This document shows, in pieces, positions 45,323 through 52,737 of a stretch of DNA of 52,737 nt. The translations under genes and the position numbers were made by a program. Within the stretch, counting starts at the first letter, position 1. Every line of letters begins with the position of its first letter. A model generated the notes under the pieces. It saw only the letters and a program-made list of their open reading frames with translations. It was not told the origin of the DNA and did not search any database. Source of the stretch: Pseudomonas sp. 10-1B (GTDB taxonomy: Bacteria; Pseudomonadota; Gammaproteobacteria; Pseudomonadales; Pseudomonadaceae); the NCBI RefSeq assembly GCF_000935045.1, contig NZ_JYKS01000028.1, positions 1 through 52,737 on the forward strand, read 5' to 3'.

Positions 45323-47233
45323 TCAATCCCTGACCTGGTCCTTGACCCAATCCAGCATCCCTCCCGGCACGATCAACTCATGCCGCGCCCGCGAACAGGC
45401 GGTATACAACCCCGCCAGCAGCCGTGCCCGCTCATTGCGGTTACCCGCCACCTGCGGCGGTACCATCAACTCCGGCGACACCATCACCCGGGCGAACTCC
45501 ATGTTCTTCACATCCCTCACCCGCCCCAGGAACAGCTTGGGCGCCTTGTCCCAGCGGTAACGGCTCTTGGCCTTGGCGAAGTGCTCCGGCGTGTAGCCCT
45601 TGCGCAACATGTTGGCCACGGCGATGAACGCCTTGTCATCACCCTTGTCCTGCTCCAGCGCCTGCCAGCTGGCATAGCGGAACAGCATCGGGTGGCGCGG
45701 CCGAGTGCCATGGCGGTACAGCTCGATGCAATCCTCGACGAACAGTTCGAAGTCCTTGCGCGCACTTTTCAACAGCACGAACGGCACACCTTGGTGCGTC
45801 AGGCGCTGGAACCAGCCGAACAGGCCCCATTCGTCATCGACGATCAATGCCGTGGGTTGCTCTGGCACCGTCACCGCATCGAAGAAGCTGACCCGGGTGT
45901 AATGTTCGGCACTGCCGCTGAAGGCCGCCTGGATCGCAGCCGGATGGGCCTGGATCAGCGGGTTGAGCACATTGTCCATCGCCGGCCCGGCCCGCAGCGA
46001 GTGATCGATGCAGCGCTGGCGGATGAAGCTGCCATGGTGCGGGCTGAGGCCGTTGAGGTTCTGCAGCTCGTCACCCAGGGCAATGATCGACTGTGGGCTG
46101 CGATCGAGCACGGCAAGCATCGGTGCCGATAGCTCATGGGCTTCGTCGACGATGACATGGGTGTAGCGGCTGTCGATCACATACCCGGTCAGCGACAACA
46201 GCTTGACCCGGTGGTAGTCACGCACCGGCAACTGGATTTCCCGCGCCGATGGGCGAATCAGCTCCTGCCAGTACAGCCGGGCCTTTTCCAGCAGTACCTC
46301 CTGGTCCAGCGGCGTGGTCCCTGGCCCTGCCCATGGCAGGTGGTGCAACTGCAGCTGGGTATCGGCACTGTGGCAAAACGTGCGAACCGCGCGGATGCAC
46401 AAGGCGACCACATCGCGGGCGGCGAGCGGGCCAATGTCGGGGATGGCCAGCCAGCGCACCACTTGCGCATCCTGCGGGCGCCACGACAGCTTGGTGCGAT
46501 ACGGGTCGCGCAAGCGCCAGCCGTTGCTGGTGAGGTCGCGGTTGAGCAGCTCGTCGGCCAGTTGGCCGAAGGTCAGGGCGGTGTAGGCTGCGGCGTCCTT
46601 GACCCGCGCTTGCAGTGCTCGCAGCTGGCCTTCGGTCAACGCCAGCAGTAGCGTGCGCTGTGGGTCGAGCAAGCGGGCGAACTGGTGAATCAGGAACGTC
46701 TTGCCGGTACCGGCAAAGCCCTGCACGGCCACCGACTCGTCGATACCACTCAGGAACTCGCGCAGCAAACGGTTCTGTTGGTCGCTGAGCATCAGGTCGC
46801 TGGCCAGCGACGGCAGGTACACCGGGTGCAGCGGCGTTGCCCGCTGGCGGTAGAGGTCGGCGAACTGGAAGTTCCACTGGCCCTCGGCATCCAGCAGCTC
46901 GTCAGCCTTGTACTCGACTTCGGCCGATAGCAATGCCATACCGTTTTCGCCCAGCATGCCCAGGCCCATGGCGAAGGCTTCGCGATCGAAGCGCTGCGCC
47001 ACCTGGCCCTGGAAGCGCCCAGGCGCGGCGCTTTCGACTTGGTTGGCGATGCGCACGATTTCGGCAAAACGGCGCTCCTGCACATCCGCCGAGGCATTGG
47101 CGGGCTGGTGTGGCAGGTTTTGTACGAACAGCGCCGCCGCGGCGTCGAGGACGCTGGCGCTGGTGAAAAAGTCAATGTCAGGTTCGCTGGCGAGGCGGTC
47201 GGCCTGGTCGCTGGGCAAAGGCAGGTAGAACAT
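45323..47233 (-). CDS. Superfamily 1-type DNA/RNA helicase-like ATPase of unassigned family
   Basis: The 636-residue protein has Walker A GFAGTGKT (172-179), a Q-like motif LSDQQNRLL before it, Walker B VIVDEAHEL (360-368), motif III IIALGDELQNLNG (383-395), a motif V-like RVRDVKNMEFARVMV (571-585) and motif VI LYTACSRARHELIV (609-622). This order is that of UvrD/RecD-like SF1 helicases, but the first 150 residues match nothing I recognise. There is no nuclease motif. It stands alone between a REP array and an AraC gene. A role in DNA repair or defence is possible but not shown. Confidence 0.78.
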   Translation of the reverse strand: MFYLPLPSDQADRLASEPDIDFFTSASVLDAAAALFVQNLPHQPANASADVQERRFAEIVRIANQVESAAPGRFQGQVAQRFDREAFAMGLGMLGENGMALLSAEVEYKADELLDAEGQWNFQFADLYRQRATPLHPVYLPSLASDLMLSDQQNRLLREFLSGIDESVAVQGFAGTGKTFLIHQFARLLDPQRTLLLALTEGQLRALQARVKDAAAYTALTFGQLADELLNRDLTSNGWRLRDPYRTKLSWRPQDAQVVRWLAIPDIGPLAARDVVALCIRAVRTFCHSADTQLQLHHLPWAGPGTTPLDQEVLLEKARLYWQELIRPSAREIQLPVRDYHRVKLLSLTGYVIDSRYTHVIVDEAHELSAPMLAVLDRSPQSIIALGDELQNLNGLSPHHGSFIRQRCIDHSLRAGPAMDNVLNPLIQAHPAAIQAAFSGSAEHYTRVSFFDAVTVPEQPTALIVDDEWGLFGWFQRLTHQGVPFVLLKSARKDFELFVEDCIELYRHGTRPRHPMLFRYASWQALEQDKGDDKAFIAVANMLRKGYTPEHFAKAKSRYRWDKAPKLFLGRVRDVKNMEFARVMVSPELMVPPQVAGNRNERARLLAGLYTACSRARHELIVPGGMLDWVKDQVRD

Positions 47234-47321
47234 CCGGTACCTCGGGTTGAATCAGGGCGGCACGATAGCAATTTTCGGCGTGGGATGCTGGGTTCAAAAT
47301 CTGAAGGCTTGCGCAATCTTT

Positions 47322-47423
47322 GTGGGAGCGGGCATGTCGAGGCGTCGAACCGCCGCGAACACCGGCAAAGCCGGTGCCATCCACCGCGCTGGATTCTTCG
47401 CGGGCACGCCCGCTCCCACAGGT
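47322..47423. repeat. Compound REP element, single copy
   Basis: The order is a degenerate REP (GTGGGAGCGGGCATGTCGAGG), CACCGGCAAAGCCGGTG, CATCCACCGCGCTGGATTC, then CGCGGGCACGCCCGCTCCCA. It is the same compound element as at 1-240. Its left stem is interrupted by the insert CGTCGAACCG, so that hairpin is disturbed. Confidence 0.87.
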
Positions 47424-47457
47424 ACTGTACTGGCTTCGAGTTGCCTTACCTCCAACC

Positions 47458-48351
47458 TCACCCCCTGCCCCGCTTCAAGGTTTCACTTGGAAATTCCTTG
47501 AACAACTGCCGGTAACTCTCTGAAAACCTTCCCAAATGCCAGAACGACCAGCGCATCGCAACCTCGGCCACGGTCACCCCAGCGCCGCGCAACAAATCGC
47601 GCCGCGCGCCGTTCAGCCGGCGCAAGCGCAGCCAGTGCGCCGGCGGCATGCCGGTAAACGCCTTGAACGCCTGCTGCAACTGACGCAGGGAAACCCCGGC
47701 GACATCCGCCAGCTCCACCAGGTTCAGCGTCTCTTCTGGGCAGTCGGCCGCCCACTCACTGACCCGACGCATGATCGCCCGTTCCTCGTCACGCCGCCCC
47801 AACGCCACCCCCTGCAGGCGCTGGCAGGCGTTGTCGAGGATGAACAGGCAGTCTTCCAGCAGTTGCTCGGCCAGGGCCTGCCCCTGCAGCGGGCAATCGG
47901 CCTCGCCCAGACGGGTCAGCGTGGCGCTCAGCCAACTGCCGAACAGCGCATTCTGCCCGCTGCCCAGTGGCACCATGAACAGCCCCTCCAGGCGCTGCGG
48001 GTCCAGCCCGTGGCGGGCCAGAAAGGGCTGGTCGAACACCACCGCCACTTCCTGGTAGTTCTCCGGCGTGATCCAGATATTGCGGCTTTGTTCGTTCAGC
48101 AGGTACAGGCTGTTCTCGCTACGGTCGAAGCAGAACGCCAGTGAACCGCTCGGCGCGCGGAAAAACTGCTCGACGCGGGTATTCAGCCGTTCCTCGTACA
48201 CCTCCACGCCATCCAGGCCCAGGCAGCGCAGCTCACCGCTGAAATGCCCGGGCGACATCTGCCGGTACTGCTGCTGCCAGCCTGGGCTGGCGCGCACTTG
48301 CTCGGTGACGTCAGTGGTGTGGAAAGCCTGGACTTGCAAGGCATTGGGCAT
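47458..48351 (-). CDS. AraC-family regulator next to polyamine genes
   Basis: The 297-residue protein has a C-terminal AraC domain (LVELADVAGVSLRQLQQAFKAFTGMPPAHWLRLRRLNGARRDLL and VTVAEVAMRWSFWHLGRFSESYRQLFKEFPSETLKR) after a long sensor region. The DNA-binding part resembles EutR-like regulators. I used the ATG at 48351 (MPNALQ); a GTG at 48375 would add eight residues. It is divergent from the puuA-like gene with a shared control region, so the polyamine or amine genes are likely targets. Ligand unknown. Confidence 0.87.
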   Translation of the reverse strand: MPNALQVQAFHTTDVTEQVRASPGWQQQYRQMSPGHFSGELRCLGLDGVEVYEERLNTRVEQFFRAPSGSLAFCFDRSENSLYLLNEQSRNIWITPENYQEVAVVFDQPFLARHGLDPQRLEGLFMVPLGSGQNALFGSWLSATLTRLGEADCPLQGQALAEQLLEDCLFILDNACQRLQGVALGRRDEERAIMRRVSEWAADCPEETLNLVELADVAGVSLRQLQQAFKAFTGMPPAHWLRLRRLNGARRDLLRGAGVTVAEVAMRWSFWHLGRFSESYRQLFKEFPSETLKRGRG

Positions 48352-48370
48352 TGTCACGCAGGATCCTGAT

Positions 48371-48387
48371 TGCACTCTTTTGGTGCA
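48371..48387. promoter_or_regulatory. NtrC-like binding site overlapping a sigma-54-like sequence
   Basis: TGCACTCTTTTGGTGCA matches the NtrC palindrome TGCACCA-N3-TGGTGCA at 12 of the 14 conserved positions. On the plus strand TTGGTGCATTAATTGCC (48380-48396) overlaps it and has the GG-N10-GC spacing of sigma-54 promoters, though two bases of the -24 block differ. The site is 142 bp before the puuA-like start. Nitrogen control of polyamine use would make sense. Confidence 0.5.
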
Positions 48388-48528
48388 TTAATTGCCGAAG
48401 AAAGTGGATAGATCGGCCCCGGGGGCTGCGACCAAGATAGTCTCCAGCGTGTCACCTGGGAAGCGTAACGCCTGCAAACCGTGTAACGGCTGCCCGCTCC
48501 CACATTAAAACCCAACCAAGAGGTCTGT

Positions 48529-49887
48529 ATGAACGCCCCCTTCGATCAGCTGTCCACCTGGCTGAAAGAACACCGGATCACCGAAGTCGAATGCGTGATC
48601 AGCGACCTGACCGGCATCGCCCGCGGCAAGATCGCGCCCACCGCCAAGTTCCTCCACGAGCGTGGCATGCGCCTGCCCGAGAGCGTGCTGCTGCAAACGG
48701 TCACCGGCGATTACGTCGACGATGACATCTACTACAGCCTGCTCGATGCCGCCGACATCGACATGGTCTGCCGCCCCGACCCAACCGCGGTGTACCAGAT
48801 CCCCTGGGCGATCGAGCCGACCGCGATCGTGATCCACGACACCTTCGACAAGCAAGGCAACCCCATCGAGCTGTCGCCACGCAACGTGCTGAAGAAGGTG
48901 CTCAAGCTCTACGCCGACAAAGGCTGGCAGCCGATCGTCGCACCGGAGATGGAGTTTTACCTGACCCAGCGCTGCGAAGACCCAGACTTGCCGCTGCAGG
49001 TACCACTGGGGCGCTCCGGCCGTGCCGAAAGCGGCCGCCAGTCGTTCTCGATCGATGCCGCCAACGAATTCGACCCGCTGTTCGAAGACGTCTACGACTG
49101 GTGCGAGCTGCAGGGCCTGGACCTGGACACGCTGATTCACGAAGACGGCCCGGCGCAGATGGAGATCAACTTCCGCCACGGCGACGCGCTGGACCTGGCC
49201 GACCAGATCACCGTGTTCAAGCGCACCATGCGCGAGGCGGCGCTCAAGCACAACGTGGCCGCCACCTTCATGGCCAAGCCGATCACCGACGAGCCGGGCA
49301 GCGCCATGCACCTGCACCAGAGCGTGGTGGACATCGCCACCGGCAAGCCGATCTTCGCCAATGAAGACGGCAGCATGAGCCAGCTGTTCCTGCACCACAT
49401 TGGCGGCCTGCAGAAGTACATCCCCAAGCTGCTGCCGATGTTCGCGCCCAACGTCAACTCGTTCCGCCGCTTCCTGCCAGACACCTCGGCACCGGTGAAC
49501 GTCGAGTGGGGCGAAGAAAACCGCACCGCCGGCCTGCGCGTGCCCACCTCCGGCCCCGAGGCGATGCGTGTGGAAAACCGCCTGCCGGGCGCCGATGCCA
49601 ACCCGTACCTGGCCATCGCCGCCAGCCTGCTGTGCGGCTACCTGGGCATGATCGAGCGGATCGAGCCCAGCGCACCGGTGCAGGGGCGCGCCTACGAGCG
49701 CCGCAACCTGCGCCTGCCGATCACCATCGAGGACGCCCTGCAGCACATGGAAGACTGCGAGGCCGTGCAGCAATACCTGGGCAGGTCGTTCGTCCAGGGC
49801 TACGTGGCGGTCAAGCGGGCCGAGCACGAGAACTACAAGCGGGTCATCAGCTCGTGGGAGCGTGAGTTCCTGATGCTGAGCGTCTGA
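48529..49887 (+). CDS. puuA: Gamma-glutamylputrescine synthetase (PuuA-like, glutamine synthetase family)
   Basis: The 452-residue protein belongs to the GS-III-like/PuuA branch of glutamine synthetases. VECVISDLTGIARGKIAPTAKFL at the N terminus, PEMEFYL, GPAQMEINFRHGDAL, KPITDEPGSAMHLHQS and ENRTAGLRVPTSGPEAMRVENRLPGADANPYLAIAASL are the metal, ATP and substrate motifs. In this pathway the enzyme joins glutamate to putrescine or another amine. AAGAGG precedes the ATG. It is followed by potF-like and puuB-like genes on the same strand. Other monoamines are possible substrates. Confidence 0.9.
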   Translation: MNAPFDQLSTWLKEHRITEVECVISDLTGIARGKIAPTAKFLHERGMRLPESVLLQTVTGDYVDDDIYYSLLDAADIDMVCRPDPTAVYQIPWAIEPTAIVIHDTFDKQGNPIELSPRNVLKKVLKLYADKGWQPIVAPEMEFYLTQRCEDPDLPLQVPLGRSGRAESGRQSFSIDAANEFDPLFEDVYDWCELQGLDLDTLIHEDGPAQMEINFRHGDALDLADQITVFKRTMREAALKHNVAATFMAKPITDEPGSAMHLHQSVVDIATGKPIFANEDGSMSQLFLHHIGGLQKYIPKLLPMFAPNVNSFRRFLPDTSAPVNVEWGEENRTAGLRVPTSGPEAMRVENRLPGADANPYLAIAASLLCGYLGMIERIEPSAPVQGRAYERRNLRLPITIEDALQHMEDCEAVQQYLGRSFVQGYVAVKRAEHENYKRVISSWEREFLMLSV

Positions 49888-49896
49888 TCCACCCTT

Positions 49897-50014
49897 GGGG
49901 GTGCTTTGCACCCCATTCGCAGGCAAGCCAGCTCCCACAGGTTACCCATGAATCTGAAGCTGCGCTGTACCTGTGGGAGCTGGCTTGCCTGCGAATGGGC
50001 TGCAAAGCAGCCCC
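49897..50014. repeat. Symmetric REP pair between puuA and potF
   Basis: GGGGTGCTTTGCACCCC, then ATTCGCAGGCAAGCCAGCTC, a short spacer, then the inverted AGCTGGCTTGCCTGCGAAT and GGGCTGCAAAGCAGCCCC form a mirrored unit. The stem CAGGCAAGCCAG differs from other REPs in the window. It fills most of the puuA-potF gap. Confidence 0.9.
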
Positions 50015-50054
50015 CTACACCGACTTCCAAGAACAAGACCAACGAGGTGTCCCC

Positions 50055-51143
50055 ATGCGTCATCTGCAAACCCTGATCCCCGCCGCGTTCACCCTGCTGT
50101 TCGCCACCACCACCCAGGCCACCCCCTCGGTCAGCGTGTACAACTGGACCGACTACATCGGCGACACCACCCTGGCCGACTTCCAGGCCAGCAGCGGGAT
50201 CAAGGTGGTGTATGACGTGTTCGACTCCAACGAAACCCTGGAAGGCAAGCTGCTGGCCGGGCGCACCGGCTATGACGTGGTGGTGCCGTCCAACCACTTC
50301 CTCGCGCGCCAGGCTCAGGCCGGTGCGTTCCTGCCGCTGGACCGCAGCAAGCTGCCGAACTGGCAGCACCTGGACCCCAAGCTGCTCAAGCAGCTTGAAC
50401 AGAACGACCCCGGCAACCAGTACGCGGTGCCCTACCTGTGGGGCACCAACGGTATCGGCTACAACGTCGACAAGGTCAAGGCGGTACTGGGCATCGACCA
50501 TATCGACTCGTGGGCGGTGCTGTTCGAGCCCGAGAACCTGAAAAAGCTCAAGCAGTGCGGCGTGGCGTTCATGGATTCACCTGACGAACTGTTCCCGGCC
50601 ATGCTCCACTACCTGGGCATGGACCCGCGCAGCGAAAAACCGGCCGATTACGCCAAGGCCGAAGCCCGCTTGCTCGAACTGCGCCCCTACATCACCTACT
50701 TCCACTCCTCCAAATATGTCTCCGACCTGGCCAATGGCAATGTCTGCGTGGCCTTCGGCTACTCCGGCGACGTGTTCCAGGCCGCCAACCGCGCGGTGGA
50801 AGCGAAAAACGGCGTGAAAATCGCCTACAGCATTCCCAAGGAAGGCAGCAACCTGTGGTTCGACCTGCTGGCCATCCCCAAGGATGCCAACAACCCCGAA
50901 CAGGCCCTGGCCTTCATCAACTACCTGCTCGACCCCAAGGTGATCGCCAAGGTCAGTGCCACGGTCGGCTATGCCAATGCCAACTCCGATGCCCCGGCCT
51001 ACATGGATGCATCGCTGGTGAGCAACCCCGAGATCTACCCGCCCCAGGACGTGCTGGACAAGCTGTACATCTCCAGCACGCCGAGCCCGAAGATCATGCG
51101 CGTCATGACTCGCTCCTGGAGCAAGATCAAGTCCAACCGCTGA
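50055..51143 (+). CDS. Putrescine/polyamine periplasmic binding protein (PotF/SpuD-like)
   Basis: The 362-residue protein has a signal peptide (MRHLQTLIPAAFTLLFATTT, cleaved after QA). The polyamine-binding fold begins VSVYNWTDYIGDTTLADFQASSGIKVVYDVFDSNETLEGKLLAGRTGYDVVVPSNHFL, very like PotF and SpuD. YLWGTNGIGYN and FGYSGDVFQA contain likely ligand residues. I chose ATG 50055 behind GAGGTG. Permease and ATPase genes are not in the window. It lies 13 bp upstream of the puuB-like gene. Confidence 0.92.
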   Translation: MRHLQTLIPAAFTLLFATTTQATPSVSVYNWTDYIGDTTLADFQASSGIKVVYDVFDSNETLEGKLLAGRTGYDVVVPSNHFLARQAQAGAFLPLDRSKLPNWQHLDPKLLKQLEQNDPGNQYAVPYLWGTNGIGYNVDKVKAVLGIDHIDSWAVLFEPENLKKLKQCGVAFMDSPDELFPAMLHYLGMDPRSEKPADYAKAEARLLELRPYITYFHSSKYVSDLANGNVCVAFGYSGDVFQAANRAVEAKNGVKIAYSIPKEGSNLWFDLLAIPKDANNPEQALAFINYLLDPKVIAKVSATVGYANANSDAPAYMDASLVSNPEIYPPQDVLDKLYISSTPSPKIMRVMTRSWSKIKSNR

Positions 51144-51156
51144 GCCGAGAACGCCC

Positions 51157-52452
51157 ATGTCTGCAAATACCCAACACACCGCTTCGTACTACGCCGCCAC
51201 GGCGCGCGATGCGGCGCCCTACCCCAGCCTGGACGGCGAACTGACGGCCGATGTGTGCGTGGTCGGCGGCGGCCTTACCGGGGTCAACACGGCCCTTGAG
51301 CTGGCCGAGCGCGGCCTGTCGGTGGTCCTGCTGGAGGGCCGGCGCATCGGCTGGGGCGCCAGCGGGCGCAACGGCGGCCAGCTGATTCGTGGCATCGGCC
51401 ATGACGTCAGCGGCTTTGCCCGGCATGTCGGCCAGGACGGCGTGAACTACCTGAAGCAGGCCGGCATCGAGTCGGTGGCGCTGGTGGCCAGCCGCATCGC
51501 CCGGTACGGCATTGCCTGCGACCTGCGCTGGGGCTTCTGTGAATTGGCCAACACAGCGGCCCAGTTCGCCGCCTTCAAGGACGAACAAGATGACCTGGCG
51601 GCGCTCGGCTATCGCCCTGAGACCCGCCTGGTCGGCGCCGAGCAGTTGCATGAGATCGTCGCCAGCGACCAGTACGCTGGCGGCCTGGTGGACATGGGCT
51701 CGGGTCACTTGCACCCCCTCGACCTGGTCCAGGGCGAAGCCCGCGCCGCTCATGGCCTGGGCGTGCGCATCTTCGAGCAGAGCCCGGTGCTGCGGATCGA
51801 GCATGGCCCCAGCGTGACCCTGCACACTGCCCGTGGCAAGGTGCGGACGAGCAGCCTGGTGCTGGGCTGCAACGCCCACCTCGATGAGCTGGAGCCGCGC
51901 TTGAGCGGCAAGGTACTGCCGGCCGGCAGCTACGTGGTGGCCACCGAGCCGTTGCCCGAAGCGCTGGCCAGCACCCTGATCCCGCAAAACATGGCGCTGT
52001 GCGACCAGAAAGTCGGCCTGGACTATTATCGCCTCACGGCTGACCGCCGCCTGCTGTTCGGCGGCGCCTGCCACTATTCCGGCCGCGACCCCAAGGACAT
52101 CGCCGCCTACATGCGCCCCAAGGTGTCGAAGGTGTTCCCGCAACTGGCCAACGTGCGTATCGACTACCAGTGGGGTGGCATGATCGGCATCACCGCCAAC
52201 CGCTTCCCCCAGGTCGGGCGCCTGAGCCAGCACCCCAATGTGTATTACGCCCAAGGCTATTCCGGGCATGGGCTCAACGTGACCCACTGGACGGCGAAAC
52301 TGCTGGCCGAAAGTATCGCCCTCGGCCACAGCCACGGCCTGGATGTATTCAGCGCCGTGCCACACCTGACCTTCCCGGGCGGCAAGGCACTGCGCTCGCC
52401 GCTGTTGGCACTGGGAATGTTGTGGTACCGGTTGCGTGAGGCACTGGGGTGA
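51157..52452 (+). CDS. puuB: Gamma-glutamylputrescine oxidoreductase (PuuB-like FAD enzyme)
   Basis: The 431-residue DAO-family flavoprotein has the FAD motif VCVVGGGLTGVNTALELAERG near residue 32. GRRIGWGASGRNGGQLIRGIG follows, then VDMGSGHLHPLDLVQGEARAAHGLGVRIFE and the C-terminal YYAQGYSGHGLNVTHWTAKLLAE. These blocks are typical of PuuB/OrdL enzymes, which oxidise gamma-glutamyl-putrescine to the aldehyde and H2O2. It starts 13 bp after the potF-like gene and should be co-transcribed with it. Confidence 0.92.
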   Translation: MSANTQHTASYYAATARDAAPYPSLDGELTADVCVVGGGLTGVNTALELAERGLSVVLLEGRRIGWGASGRNGGQLIRGIGHDVSGFARHVGQDGVNYLKQAGIESVALVASRIARYGIACDLRWGFCELANTAAQFAAFKDEQDDLAALGYRPETRLVGAEQLHEIVASDQYAGGLVDMGSGHLHPLDLVQGEARAAHGLGVRIFEQSPVLRIEHGPSVTLHTARGKVRTSSLVLGCNAHLDELEPRLSGKVLPAGSYVVATEPLPEALASTLIPQNMALCDQKVGLDYYRLTADRRLLFGGACHYSGRDPKDIAAYMRPKVSKVFPQLANVRIDYQWGGMIGITANRFPQVGRLSQHPNVYYAQGYSGHGLNVTHWTAKLLAESIALGHSHGLDVFSAVPHLTFPGGKALRSPLLALGMLWYRLREALG

Positions 52453-52453
52453 G

Positions 52454-52650
52454 TTGGCGGGGCCGCTTTGCGGCCTACTGTGCAGTACCTGTGGGAGATC
52501 ACACAGCCCTACGGGCTGCCCTGTCGCGCAGAGAACTCAATTCGTAAGCGCGACGCGGCCTGTGTGGGAGCGGGCGTGCCCGCGAAGAATCCAACGCGGT
52601 GGGTGGCACCGGCTACGCCGGTGTTCGCGGGCACGCCCGCTCCCACAAGG
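52454..52650. repeat. REP fragment and compound REP element at the right edge
   Basis: Just after the puuB-like stop are a truncated GGGGCCGCTTTGCGGCC hairpin and CAGTACCTGTGGGAG, with no REP stem partner. From 52563 the compound element follows: GTGGGAGCGGGCGTGCCCGC, GAAGAATCCAACGCGGTGGGTGG, CACCGGCTACGCCGGTG, CGCGGGCACGCCCGCTCCCA. The last 87 bases show no gene. Confidence 0.85.
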
Positions 52651-52737
52651 ACCCTGCTAAATCAATAAGTTATATGTTGTTCTATGAGAGTCCACCCGCC
52701 GCCTTGGCGCCGCGCTGTCGCGCAGCAAACTGAGGGC

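Overview
The window reads as chromosomal DNA of a Pseudomonas putida-group bacterium. It is GC-rich and almost every intergenic gap holds the short palindromic REP elements typical of that group. It also carries the complete benzoate cluster benR-benABCD-benK-catA-benE-benF in the arrangement I recall from P. putida, plus a McoA-type multicopper oxidase like the manganese oxidase of P. putida GB-1. I see no rRNA, tRNA, phage, insertion sequence or CRISPR array.

Layout. 1-320: tandem repeat of a compound REP element. 320-1820: two overlapping TenA-family thiamin-salvage genes read leftward behind a TPP riboswitch. 1985-9130: a rightward metal-oxidation group consisting of a sigma-54-type promoter, mcoA, a fused SCO1-cytochrome c protein and a GGDEF-EAL c-di-GMP enzyme. 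9363-13410: glycerate kinase, a CdaR-like regulator and a divergent organic-acid MFS transporter. 13610-18763: redox accessory genes (Rieske-FAD reductase, Old Yellow Enzyme, luciferase-like monooxygenase, LysR regulator). 19009-20790: two membrane proteins (TraX-like and DUF457-like).

21095-31122: the leftward benzoate catabolic cluster. BenR activates benA through two 21-bp-spaced boxes. BenABC dioxygenate benzoate, BenD rearomatises the diol to catechol, and CatA opens the ring. BenK, BenE and BenF import benzoate. REP pairs sit inside the cluster, and one REP is embedded in the benK reading frame. 31577-37402: a GlxA-type regulator, a ProVWX-like quaternary-amine ABC transporter and a divergent LysR regulator.

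37495-42434: mixed single genes (lipoprotein, HisN-like phosphatase, tandem universal stress protein, PagL lipid A deacylase, PhyH-like dioxygenase, small periplasmic protein). 42567-44929: LysR regulator divergent from a Sad-like succinate-semialdehyde dehydrogenase. 44940-45317: an 86-bp tandem REP array. 45323-47233: an unusual SF1-type helicase. 47458-52452: AraC regulator divergent from puuA-like, potF-like and puuB-like polyamine genes, with an NtrC-like site between them. Putrescine taken up by the PotF system would be gamma-glutamylated by PuuA and oxidised by PuuB, and the nearby Sad-type dehydrogenase could feed the product to succinate.

The most unusual material is the repeat architecture (compound multi-hairpin units with conserved linkers, local tandem amplification with 65-, 86- and about 120-bp periods, and a translated REP in benK), the sigma-54/c-di-GMP setting of mcoA, and the orphan helicase. 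All functional calls come from reading motifs and family resemblance by eye; no search was run.
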